Shown here: positions 20,046 to 27,404 of the stretch, piece by piece
Numbering within the stretch: the first letter of the stretch is position 1
How the letters are laid out: every line of letters starts with the position of its first letter
Assembly (NCBI GenBank): GCA_934597255.1
Contig: CAKTQV010000002.1
Coordinates: 62,001-126,000, forward strand
Length of the DNA stretch: 64,000 nucleotides
Source of the DNA: an uncultured Oscillospiraceae bacterium
Lineage (GTDB): Bacteria > Bacillota > Clostridia > Oscillospirales > Oscillospiraceae
Reading direction: 5' to 3'
Position numbers and translations under genes: made by a program
The notes under the pieces: model-generated
Databases searched by the model: none
Seen by the model: only the letters and a program-made list of their open reading frames with translations
What the model was told of the DNA's origin: nothing

Positions 20046-21273
20046 TCTGGTGGTGGTCGGCGGCGGCGCAGCCGGCATGATCTGTGCCGGTACGGCTGCG
20101 CAGGCGGGCCGCAGCGTGATCCTTCTCGAGCCGAACGACAAGCTCGGGCGCAAGCTGCGTATAACGGGGAAGGGCCGCTGCAACTGCACGAACAACTGCG
20201 GCGTGCGGGAATTCATGACCAATGTGCCGACGAATCCGAAATTTCTTTACAGCTGTCTCAACGCCTTTCCGCCGGAGGAGACGATGGCATTCTTTGAATC
20301 CATCGGCGTGGCGCTGAAAACCGAGCGCGGCAGCCGCGTGTTTCCCGTTTCCGACAGCGCCAACGAGTTGGCGGACGCGCTGGGCGGCTGGATGCGCGCG
20401 CAGGGCGTGCGCGTCGTCAAGACCCGCGCGCGGGATATACGGACGGAAAACGGCGCGGTATCCGGCGTTCGGACGGATGGCGGGGAGATCGCCTGCCGGG
20501 CGGCGGCGCTGTGTACGGGCGGGCGGAGCTATCCGCTCACGGGCTCGCGCGGCGACGGCTATGTTCTGGCGGAGCGCCTGGGGCATCGCGTGATCGAGGC
20601 GAGACCGTCGCTCGTGCCGCTGGAGAGTCCGGATGGTTTCTGTTCCGAACTGGCCGGCTTTGCGCCGCGGAATGTGACGCTGTATGTATATGAGGACGGA
20701 AGGCCGATCTTCAGCGAGCTGGGCGAGATGCTTTTCACGCACTTTGGCGTGTCCGGCCCGCTGGTGCTGTCCGCGAGCGCGCACATGCGCCGCTTCGGCT
20801 CGTGCCGCTATGAGCTGGCGATCGACTTTAAGCCGGCGCTGGATGCGGAGAAGCTGGACGAACGCCTTTTGCGCGACTTTGCCAAATACGCCAACAAAAA
20901 CTTTGCCAACGCGCTGGACGAGCTGGCGGCGCGCTCGTTCATTCCGGTGCTCGTCCGCATGAGCGGCATCGCGCCGGAGCAGAAGGTGAACTCCATCACG
21001 CGCGAGCAGCGCCGGCGTTTCGGGGCGCTTCTCAAGGCTTTTCCCGTGCGTGTGAGCGCGCCGCGGCCGATCGACGAGGCGATCGTTACCAGCGGCGGCG
21101 TGGACGTGCGGCAGGTCGATCCCCGGTCGATGCGTTCCAAGCTTGTGCCCGGGCTTTATTTTGCCGGGGAGCTGCTGGATGTGGACGCGTATACGGGCGG
21201 CTTCAATCTTCAGATCGCATGGTCGACCGGCCGCTGTGCCGGCAGAAATATAGGAGAAGAATACTATGGGTGA
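20035..21273 (+). CDS. HI0933/BaiN-family FAD-binding oxidoreductase (aminoacetone oxidase family)
   Basis: A 412-residue flavoprotein. The N-terminal dinucleotide site is LVVVGGGAAGMICAGTAA with the downstream LLEPNDKLGRKLRITGKGRCNCTN that defines the family; near the C-terminus are SGGVDVRQVDPRSMRSK and GLYFAGELLDVDAYTGGFNLQIAWSTG. Homologs are annotated as BaiN or aminoacetone oxidase; the physiological reaction is uncertain and the bai name should not be transferred. The frame opens at 19951, but the GTG at 20035 (VKADLVVVGGG) is the realistic start. Its stop overlaps the cmk start. Confidence 0.9.
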   Translation: MKADLVVVGGGAAGMICAGTAAQAGRSVILLEPNDKLGRKLRITGKGRCNCTNNCGVREFMTNVPTNPKFLYSCLNAFPPEETMAFFESIGVALKTERGSRVFPVSDSANELADALGGWMRAQGVRVVKTRARDIRTENGAVSGVRTDGGEIACRAAALCTGGRSYPLTGSRGDGYVLAERLGHRVIEARPSLVPLESPDGFCSELAGFAPRNVTLYVYEDGRPIFSELGEMLFTHFGVSGPLVLSASAHMRRFGSCRYELAIDFKPALDAEKLDERLLRDFAKYANKNFANALDELAARSFIPVLVRMSGIAPEQKVNSITREQRRRFGALLKAFPVRVSAPRPIDEAIVTSGGVDVRQVDPRSMRSKLVPGLYFAGELLDVDAYTGGFNLQIAWSTGRCAGRNIGEEYYG

Positions 21274-21949
21274 TAAACACTTTTCCGTCGCCATCGACGG
21301 ACCCTCCGGCGCCGGGAAGAGCACCATCGCCAAGGCGGTCGCGGAGCGCTTCGGCTTTATTTATGTGGACACCGGCGCGATCTATCGGACGGTTGGGCTG
21401 GCCGCGGCCCGCGCGGGCGTCGATCCGGAAAATCCGGCGGCGGTCACGGCGCTGCTCCCGTCGCTGGACATTGCGCTCAGCCATGGGGAGGACGGGCTTC
21501 AGCATATGCATCTCAACGGCGAGGACGTCAGCGCGGAAATACGGACGCCGGCGATATCCCGGTATGCGTCCCGCGTTTCGGCCATACCCGCCGTGCGCGC
21601 GTTTCTGATGGACATGCAGCGCGATATGGCCCGCCGGACCAGCGTTATCATGGACGGACGCGACATAGGGACGGTCGTTCTGCCGGACGCGTCCCTGAAG
21701 ATATTTCTGACGGCCAGCCCCGAGGCGCGGGGCCGCCGCCGCTTTGCCGAGCTGAAGGAAAAGGGGCAGGACATAAGCCTTGAGGAAGTGCTGCGCGATA
21801 TGGCGGAGCGGGATAAAAACGACTCGACGCGTGCGGCGGCGCCTCTGCGCGCGGCGGAGGATGCCGTGCTGGTCGATACGTCGGAGCTGACGCTGGCGGA
21901 GAGCATCGACGCGGTGGCGGAGCTCGTTCAGCGGAGGCTCGGCGCATGA
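21266..21949 (+). CDS. cmk: cytidylate kinase
   Basis: A 227-residue (d)CMP kinase. P-loop GPSGAGKST at 12-20, substrate segment YVDTGAIYRTVGLAA, DGRDIGTVVLPDASLKIFLTA, and the lid Arg-rich R...RRRFAEL. Normal length. The cmk-plsC-ispH/rpsA order is a known Clostridia arrangement. Overlaps plsC by 4 bases. Confidence 0.96.
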   Translation: MGDKHFSVAIDGPSGAGKSTIAKAVAERFGFIYVDTGAIYRTVGLAAARAGVDPENPAAVTALLPSLDIALSHGEDGLQHMHLNGEDVSAEIRTPAISRYASRVSAIPAVRAFLMDMQRDMARRTSVIMDGRDIGTVVLPDASLKIFLTASPEARGRRRFAELKEKGQDISLEEVLRDMAERDKNDSTRAAAPLRAAEDAVLVDTSELTLAESIDAVAELVQRRLGA

Positions 21950-22530
21950 GGATATTTTATCTGTTCATCTATTTCCTGCTGTGGATACCCGTTCATATCG
22001 TGTACCCCATGATCGTCACGGGGCGCTCGTCGGTACCCGAGGGGCCGTGCATCATCTGCGCCAACCACTCCAATTACATCGACCCGTTCCTGCTGATTTA
22101 TGCGTTCGGCCCTCGGCGCTTTCTGCATACCATGAGCAAAAAGGAAAACATCGAAAAGCCTTTCGTGGGCTGGATATACCGGATGTGCGGCGGCTTCCCC
22201 GTGGAACGCGGCGGGATCGACATGAACGCCGTGCGGACGACGATGTCGCTTTTGAAAAAGGGCTGCAAGGTCGTCATATTCCCGGAGGGAACGCGCACGG
22301 AAAAGGACGACCCGAACGCCGGCAAGCATGGGGCGGTGCGCTTTGCCTCGAAGCTTCATGTGCCCATCCTGCCCGTGTTCATCACGCGCAACAAAAAGGC
22401 TTTCGGCCTTGTCCGCATCCGCATCGGCCGGGCGTATGAGGTCTGCTGCCGGACGCATCAGGAATACGAGGAGAAAACGCGCGAGCTGATGAACAACATT
22501 TTCGCGCTGGGGCGTGCCAATGAAGGTTAA
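21946..22530 (+). CDS. plsC: 1-acyl-sn-glycerol-3-phosphate acyltransferase
   Basis: A 194-residue membrane acyltransferase of phosphatidic acid synthesis. N-terminal hydrophobic segment (FYLFIYFLLWIPVHIVYPMIV), catalytic NHSNYIDPF (H41-x4-D46), GGFPVERGGIDM, and the acceptor site FPEGTRTEKD. Overlaps the ispH/rpsA start by about 11 bases. Confidence 0.95.
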   Translation: MRIFYLFIYFLLWIPVHIVYPMIVTGRSSVPEGPCIICANHSNYIDPFLLIYAFGPRRFLHTMSKKENIEKPFVGWIYRMCGGFPVERGGIDMNAVRTTMSLLKKGCKVVIFPEGTRTEKDDPNAGKHGAVRFASKLHVPILPVFITRNKKAFGLVRIRIGRAYEVCCRTHQEYEEKTRELMNNIFALGRANEG

Positions 22531-24649
22531 GGTCGCGGACAGTGCCGGCTTCTGCGTCGGCGTGGAGCGGGCGGTGGAGCTGGCGGAAAAAGAGCTGGAC
22601 AGCGCCGGCGGCTGCTGGAGTCTCGGCGAGCTGATCCACAACACGGACGCGGTGCGGCGGCTGGCGGAAAAGGGGCTGCGCGTGGCGCGCGGCGTGCAGG
22701 AGCTGCCGGACGGCGCGCGCGTCGTCATCCGTTCGCACGGCATATCCCGCCATGAGCGCGGACAGCTGGAGGCAAAGGGCTGCCAGATCATCGACGCGAC
22801 CTGTCCGCGCGTGTCGCGCATCCACCGGATCGTTCAGCGCGCGTCCGAGGCGGGGGAGCGCGTCGTTATCGTCGGAGAGCCGAGCCATCCCGAGGTGCAG
22901 GGCATCTGCGGGTGGTGCGCGGACGCCGTTGTGCTGTGCGACGGCGAGGCGCTGCTGCGCTGGGCGTCGGAACAGCCGGAGGGGCCGGAGCTCAACGTGA
23001 CCGTGGTTTTTCAGACCACGTCCAACAAGGCCAAGATTGAACAAAGTATTAACATTTTCAAAAAAAGGTATACAAAGTCAAAGTTATTTGATACAATATG
23101 CGATGCTACGTTTATACGGCAAAAGGAAGCGCGCGAGCTTTCCGCCGAGGCGGACGCGATGGTCGTTGTGGGCGGACTCCACAGCGCCAACAGTCTGCAT
23201 TTGGCGGAGATCTGTGCGGAAAACTGCGGAAACGTTCTGTTTGTGCAGAACGGCGGTGAGCTTGACCCTGTGCGGCTGCATGGCTGCGAAACGGTCGGCG
23301 TTACAGCCGGGGCTTCCACGCCGGCGTGGATAATTAAGGAGGTAGTAAACAAGATGACCGAAGAGACCGAAATCATGGAGCAGGAAGAAAAAGTCGCCGA
23401 GACCGCGGCGGAGCCGGCTGTGGAAGCCCCCGTTGTGGACGACGCGGAGAAGAGCTTTGACCAGCTCCTTGAAGATTCCATCAAAACTATCAGCAATGGC
23501 GACACCGTGACCGGTATCGTTGCTGCTATCACGCCCACCGAGATCACTCTCGACCTTTCCACCAAGCATTCCGGCTATATCCCCGTGTCGGAATTCACCA
23601 ACGACGAGGCCGGCGTAAACATCAACGATCTGGTCAAGATCGGCGATGAGATCACGGCGACGGTCGTTCGCGTCAACGACGTGGAAGGAACGGCGCAGCT
23701 CTCCAAGCGTCGTCTTGATGCAGCCCGCAGCTGGAACGACATTGAGGCCGCCCGCGAGGAAGGCACCGTTGTCGAAGGCAAGGTCGTGGAAGAGAACAAG
23801 GGCGGCGTTGTTGTTTCCGTCAGCGGCATCCGTGTGTTCGTGCCCGCGTCCCAGACCGGTCTTGGCCGCGATGTGCCCATGACCCAGCTTGTCGGCACCA
23901 CGCAGCGCCTGAAGATCACGGAGGTCAACCGCGGCCGCAAGCGTGTCGTCGGTTCCATCCGCTCCGTCATGTACCGTGAGCGCAAGGAGCGTGCGGAGAA
24001 GATCTGGAGCGAGATCGAGGTCGGCAAGAAGTACGACGGCGTTGTCAAGAGCCTGACCTCTTACGGCGCGTTTGTCGATATCGGCGGCGTGGACGGCATG
24101 GTCCATGTGTCCGAGATCAGCTGGAACCGCGTCCGCACCCCGGCCGACGTGCTGAAGGTCGGCGACGAGATCGAGGTTTATGTCATCAACTTCGATCCCG
24201 AGAAGAAGAAAATTTCCCTCGGCCTGCGCAAGCCCGAGGATAACCCCTGGCTGAAGTTCACCGAGCAGTATAAGGAAGGCGACATCGCATCTGTCAAGGT
24301 CGTCAAGCTGATGCCCTTCGGCGCCTTTGCGGAGGTCCTGCCCGGCGTGGACGGCCTGATCCATATTTCCCAGATCGCCAACCGCCGCATCGGCAAGCCC
24401 GACGACGTGCTGTCCGTGGGCGATGTTGTGGACGCGAAGATCACGGCCATCGACAACGACAAGCAGAAGATCAGTCTGTCCATCCGCGCTTTGGTCGAGC
24501 CGGAACCGGCGCCTGCGCGTGTGCGTGAGGAAGAGGAGCCCAGAGAGCGTGCCCGCGACCGTATGGAAGGCGACGCGCTGGTCTATGAGATCTCCGCCGA
24601 GGGACATGCTACCGGCTTTGCCCCCGAAGAGGACGAGATCGACGAGTAA
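22520..24649 (+). CDS. ispH-rpsA: bifunctional HMBPP reductase (IspH) / ribosomal protein S1
   Basis: A 709-residue fusion. Residues 1-278 are IspH, the last enzyme of the MEP isoprenoid pathway, with all three iron-sulfur cysteines (C12 in AGFCVGVERA, C95 in DATCPRV, C194 in TICDATFIRQ) and HPE at 123. Residues 279-709 are S1, with four S1 RNA-binding domains (roughly 325-395, 410-475, 500-570, 585-655); the last two have the classic SYGAFVDIGGVDGMVHVSE and PFGAFAEVLPGVDGLIHISQ. The fused ORF is typical of Clostridia. ATG 22520 is chosen over an in-frame GTG at 22514. A strong internal ribosome site and a promoter-like element sit at the domain junction. Confidence 0.95.
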   Translation: MKVKVADSAGFCVGVERAVELAEKELDSAGGCWSLGELIHNTDAVRRLAEKGLRVARGVQELPDGARVVIRSHGISRHERGQLEAKGCQIIDATCPRVSRIHRIVQRASEAGERVVIVGEPSHPEVQGICGWCADAVVLCDGEALLRWASEQPEGPELNVTVVFQTTSNKAKIEQSINIFKKRYTKSKLFDTICDATFIRQKEARELSAEADAMVVVGGLHSANSLHLAEICAENCGNVLFVQNGGELDPVRLHGCETVGVTAGASTPAWIIKEVVNKMTEETEIMEQEEKVAETAAEPAVEAPVVDDAEKSFDQLLEDSIKTISNGDTVTGIVAAITPTEITLDLSTKHSGYIPVSEFTNDEAGVNINDLVKIGDEITATVVRVNDVEGTAQLSKRRLDAARSWNDIEAAREEGTVVEGKVVEENKGGVVVSVSGIRVFVPASQTGLGRDVPMTQLVGTTQRLKITEVNRGRKRVVGSIRSVMYRERKERAEKIWSEIEVGKKYDGVVKSLTSYGAFVDIGGVDGMVHVSEISWNRVRTPADVLKVGDEIEVYVINFDPEKKKISLGLRKPEDNPWLKFTEQYKEGDIASVKVVKLMPFGAFAEVLPGVDGLIHISQIANRRIGKPDDVLSVGDVVDAKITAIDNDKQKISLSIRALVEPEPAPARVREEEEPRERARDRMEGDALVYEISAEGHATGFAPEEDEIDE
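23069..23097 (+). promoter_or_regulatory. candidate internal promoter inside ispH
   Basis: An AT-rich patch (about 23040-23100) inside a GC-rich gene carries TATACA (23069), a 17-nt spacer and TACAAT (23092-23097), with TGA directly before it (extended -10). It would drive a transcript covering the S1 half alone. Confidence 0.45.
23336..23356 (+). promoter_or_regulatory. internal Shine-Dalgarno and ATG for free ribosomal protein S1
   Basis: AAGGAGGT (23336-23343) lies 10 bases before an in-frame ATG at 23354, exactly at the IspH/S1 junction. Starting there gives MTEETEIMEQEEK and a 431-residue protein with all four S1 domains. Confidence 0.7.
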
Positions 24650-24664
24650 TTCCCCAAACTGATA

Positions 24665-24699
24665 AGCGGCCCGGAGCAGATGCTTCGGGCCGCTTTTTT
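24665..24699. terminator. bidirectional terminator between ispH/rpsA and recG
   Basis: A 9-bp stem AGCGGCCCG / CGGGCCGCT with a 12-nt loop, followed by TTTTTT on the + strand. The convergent recG gene ends at 24708. Confidence 0.85.
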
Positions 24700-24707
24700 G
24701 CGTTTTT

Positions 24708-26765
24708 TCAGTTGAAACGGTCGGCGTTGAGAACGAACAGCGCGTCGATGCGCTCTCTCAGCGGCCGGTTTTCCGGCTTCTGAAGCGTCGGATCGCTGCG
24801 CAGCAGGGCGAGCGCTTCGCTCTGCGCCTGCTTGAGTACCCGCGTATCACCGGCGAGATCGGCCACATGCATCTCCGGGAGGCCATGCTGGCGTGAGCCG
24901 AAGAAATCGCCCGGTCCGCGCAGCCGCAGATCCTCCTCCGAGATTTTGAAGCCGTCGTTCGTGCGGCACAGGATGCGCAGCCGCGCCCGCGCGTCCTCGC
25001 CCTGCGCGTCGGAAAACAGGACGCAGTAGCTTTTGTGCTGCCCGCGGCCGACGCGGCCGCGAAGCTGATGAAGCTGCGACAGACCGAAGCGGTCGGCGTT
25101 TTCCACGATCATCAGCGCCGCATTCGGTATGTCCACGCCGACTTCAATGACGGTCGTGGAAACCAGTATATCGAACTGTCCGGCGGCGAACGCGGACATG
25201 ACCGCGTCCTTTTCCTTTGCTTTCATCCGCCCGTGGATGCAGCGCACGCGCAGCTCGGGGAATATCTCCTCCTGAAGCTGGTGGGCGTATTGCTCGGCGC
25301 TTTTGACGTTTTCGGGACGATCCTCGCTGTCCTCGACCATGGGGCAGACGACAAAGACCTGCCGCCCCTCGCCGACGAGACGGCGTACAAAGCGCCATAT
25401 GCGCTCGCGCATATCCTCGCCGACGGCGAAGGTGTCCACCTTTTGCCGTCCCGGCGGCAGCTCGTCGAGCACGGAAACGTCGAGATCGCCGTAGATGATG
25501 AGTGCAAGCGTGCGGGGAATGGGCGTAGCGGACATGACGAGAACGTGCGGGTGCGCTCCCTTGGCGGTCAGCGCGCCGCGCTGTTCGACGCCGAAGCGGT
25601 GCTGTTCGTCGGTGACGACCAGGCCGAGCTCCTGAAAGCGGACGGCCTCGCCAAGGAGAGCGTGCGTGCCCACGGCCAACTGCGCCGCGCCGGAGGAGAG
25701 CATGGCCAGCGATTCCCGCTTCTCCCGGGCCGTCATGGAGCCGGTCAGGCGGACAGTATGCAGGCCGAAAGGAGCGAGCATGGCGGACAGCGTGGCATAG
25801 TGCTGCTCCGCGAGGATCTCCGTCGGGGCCATGAAGGCGGACTGAAAGCCGTTTTTCGCGCACAGCCAGACAAGCGCCGCCGCCACAAGCGTTTTGCCGC
25901 TGCCGACATCGCCCTGAAGAAGGCGGTTCATGGGCTGACCGCCTGTCATGTCCCGGACGGCTTCCGCCGCAGCGCGCCGCTGCGCGGCAGTGGGGGTGAA
26001 GGGCAGCGAGGCCCAGAACGGCTCCAGGCTGCTCCGGGTGAGACGCAGACCAGAGCGCGCGGTGCGCCGGCCGCGCATCAGTCCCAGCGCGGCGGCCAGT
26101 ACGAAAAGCTCTTCAAACACAAGGCGCTGTCTTGCCAGCTGAAGCTCGCCGTCCCCCTCCGGGAAATGGATGTTCCGATAGCAGAAGCGGCTCTGCGCCA
26201 GCTGCAGCCGTTCGCGCAGCGGCTCCGGCAGTGCGTTCGGAAGCTCCCCGCCGCACAGCTCCAGTCCGTTCCGAACGATGGACATCAGCGATTTGCGGCT
26301 GATGCCGGCGGTCAGCCGGTAGACCGGCAGGAGGCGTCCGGAGACGATCCCGGCGCTTTCCTCCGATTCAAATTCAGGATTGGTCATGCAGCGGCGTCCG
26401 TGAACAAGCGTGACACGGCCGTAAAAAATGTAGTATTCCCCGGGCTTGAGCGCGTTTTTCAGATAGCTTTGGTTGAAATAGCTGATATCGAGACAGCTGC
26501 CGTCATCCACGGCGCGCAGACGCAGGATATCCCGGCCGCCGCGTATGCGCGCGCCCGTCGGCGCGGAGGCGGCCATGGCCCGGACGCACACGGGCGTGTC
26601 CAGCGGCGCGTCGCTGATCGTGTAGACGACGCGGCGATCCTCATAGGCGCGCGGGAAATAGCTCACCAGATCGCGCACGGTGCGGATGCCGAGCTTTTCA
26701 AGGAGCTTTGCCTTTTTCTCGCCGACGCCCCGAACGTATTGAATGTTTTCATCCAGTATTGTCAT
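24708..26765 (-). CDS. recG: ATP-dependent DNA helicase RecG
   Basis: A 685-residue branch-migration helicase that remodels stalled forks. The N-terminal wedge/OB region includes RGVGEKKAKLLEKLGIRTVRDL and PRAYEDRR. Motif I is GDVGSGKT, motif II is the RecG-type DEQHRFGVEQR, motif III MSATPIPRT, motif VI QLRGRVGRG. The C-terminal RecG domain includes KISEEDLRLRGPGDFFGSRQHG. Full length. Divergent from mobA with only 37 bases between them. Confidence 0.97.
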   Translation of the reverse strand: MTILDENIQYVRGVGEKKAKLLEKLGIRTVRDLVSYFPRAYEDRRVVYTISDAPLDTPVCVRAMAASAPTGARIRGGRDILRLRAVDDGSCLDISYFNQSYLKNALKPGEYYIFYGRVTLVHGRRCMTNPEFESEESAGIVSGRLLPVYRLTAGISRKSLMSIVRNGLELCGGELPNALPEPLRERLQLAQSRFCYRNIHFPEGDGELQLARQRLVFEELFVLAAALGLMRGRRTARSGLRLTRSSLEPFWASLPFTPTAAQRRAAAEAVRDMTGGQPMNRLLQGDVGSGKTLVAAALVWLCAKNGFQSAFMAPTEILAEQHYATLSAMLAPFGLHTVRLTGSMTAREKRESLAMLSSGAAQLAVGTHALLGEAVRFQELGLVVTDEQHRFGVEQRGALTAKGAHPHVLVMSATPIPRTLALIIYGDLDVSVLDELPPGRQKVDTFAVGEDMRERIWRFVRRLVGEGRQVFVVCPMVEDSEDRPENVKSAEQYAHQLQEEIFPELRVRCIHGRMKAKEKDAVMSAFAAGQFDILVSTTVIEVGVDIPNAALMIVENADRFGLSQLHQLRGRVGRGQHKSYCVLFSDAQGEDARARLRILCRTNDGFKISEEDLRLRGPGDFFGSRQHGLPEMHVADLAGDTRVLKQAQSEALALLRSDPTLQKPENRPLRERIDALFVLNADRFN

Positions 26766-26768
26766 GGC

Positions 26769-26796
26769 TTGATTTTAGCACACAAAATGGTAGAAT
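26769..26796 (+). promoter_or_regulatory. promoter for mobA, predicting a leaderless mRNA
   Basis: TTGATT (26769-26774), a 16-nt spacer, then TAGAAT (26791-26796). Only 6 bases separate the -10 box from the mobA ATG, so transcription should begin at or next to the start codon. No ribosome binding site is visible. Confidence 0.6.
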
Positions 26797-26802
26797 ACAA
26801 AT

Positions 26803-27360
26803 ATGTTGAACGATACGGTATGCATCATTCTGACCGGCGGGAAGAGCCGGCGCATGGGGACGGACAAGGCCATGCTCGCGCTGGACGGGCGCGCGATGTG
26901 TCTGCGGCTGGCGGAGGAGTTTGCGCCGCTTGCCCCGGTTTATTTCGCTGTTGACCGGGCCGGGCGCTTCCCGACCGGGCGCTTCGGAGAGCTGGCGGAC
27001 CGCTGGCCGGGACAGGGGCCGCTCAACGGCATCGTCTCCGCCTTTCGCGGCACCGAAGCGGCCTACGCGCTGCTTATGGCGACGGATATGCCGTGCTGCA
27101 CGGCGGCGGCGGCAGAGCGTCTGGCGGCGGCCATCGGCGATCACGAGGCCTGCCTGTTCGGGAGCGAGCCGCTGTTCGGCCTGTATGGCCGTGCGTGCCT
27201 TTCCGCGGCGGAGGGCTGCCTGGCGGAGGGGAACAACGCCATGCGCGCCATGCTGGAGCGGGTCGATGTGATCCGGCTCGCCGCGGAGGATGAGGCGCTG
27301 TTTACGAATCTGAACACGCCGGAGGAATTCCGCTCGTTTGCCCGTGGCCGCAAGGTATGA
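26803..27360 (+). CDS. mobA: molybdenum cofactor guanylyltransferase
   Basis: A 185-residue nucleotidyltransferase that adds GMP to molybdopterin. N-terminal loop ILTGGKSRRMGTDKAML, then DRWPGQGPLNGIVSAF and LMATDMPCC (metal-binding Asp), and NLNTPEEF near the end. It is the only cofactor gene in the window. Divergent from recG; followed by a strong terminator shared with the convergent ATPase gene. A closely related NTP-transferase role cannot be fully excluded. Confidence 0.85.
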   Translation: MLNDTVCIILTGGKSRRMGTDKAMLALDGRAMCLRLAEEFAPLAPVYFAVDRAGRFPTGRFGELADRWPGQGPLNGIVSAFRGTEAAYALLMATDMPCCTAAAAERLAAAIGDHEACLFGSEPLFGLYGRACLSAAEGCLAEGNNAMRAMLERVDVIRLAAEDEALFTNLNTPEEFRSFARGRKV

Positions 27361-27400
27361 AAAGATCCGCAGGAGCCGAACGGTTCCTGCGGATCTTCTG
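27361..27400. terminator. bidirectional terminator between mobA and the P-type ATPase gene
   Basis: A 16-bp stem (27363-27378 with 27383-27398) with one G-T pair and loop GAAC. T-rich sequence follows on both strands. Confidence 0.85.
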
Positions 27401-27404
27401 CGTC

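Noticed and set aside
25035..26954. 639-codon + strand open frame over recG
   Set aside because: recG on the minus strand has all helicase motifs; this frame has none.
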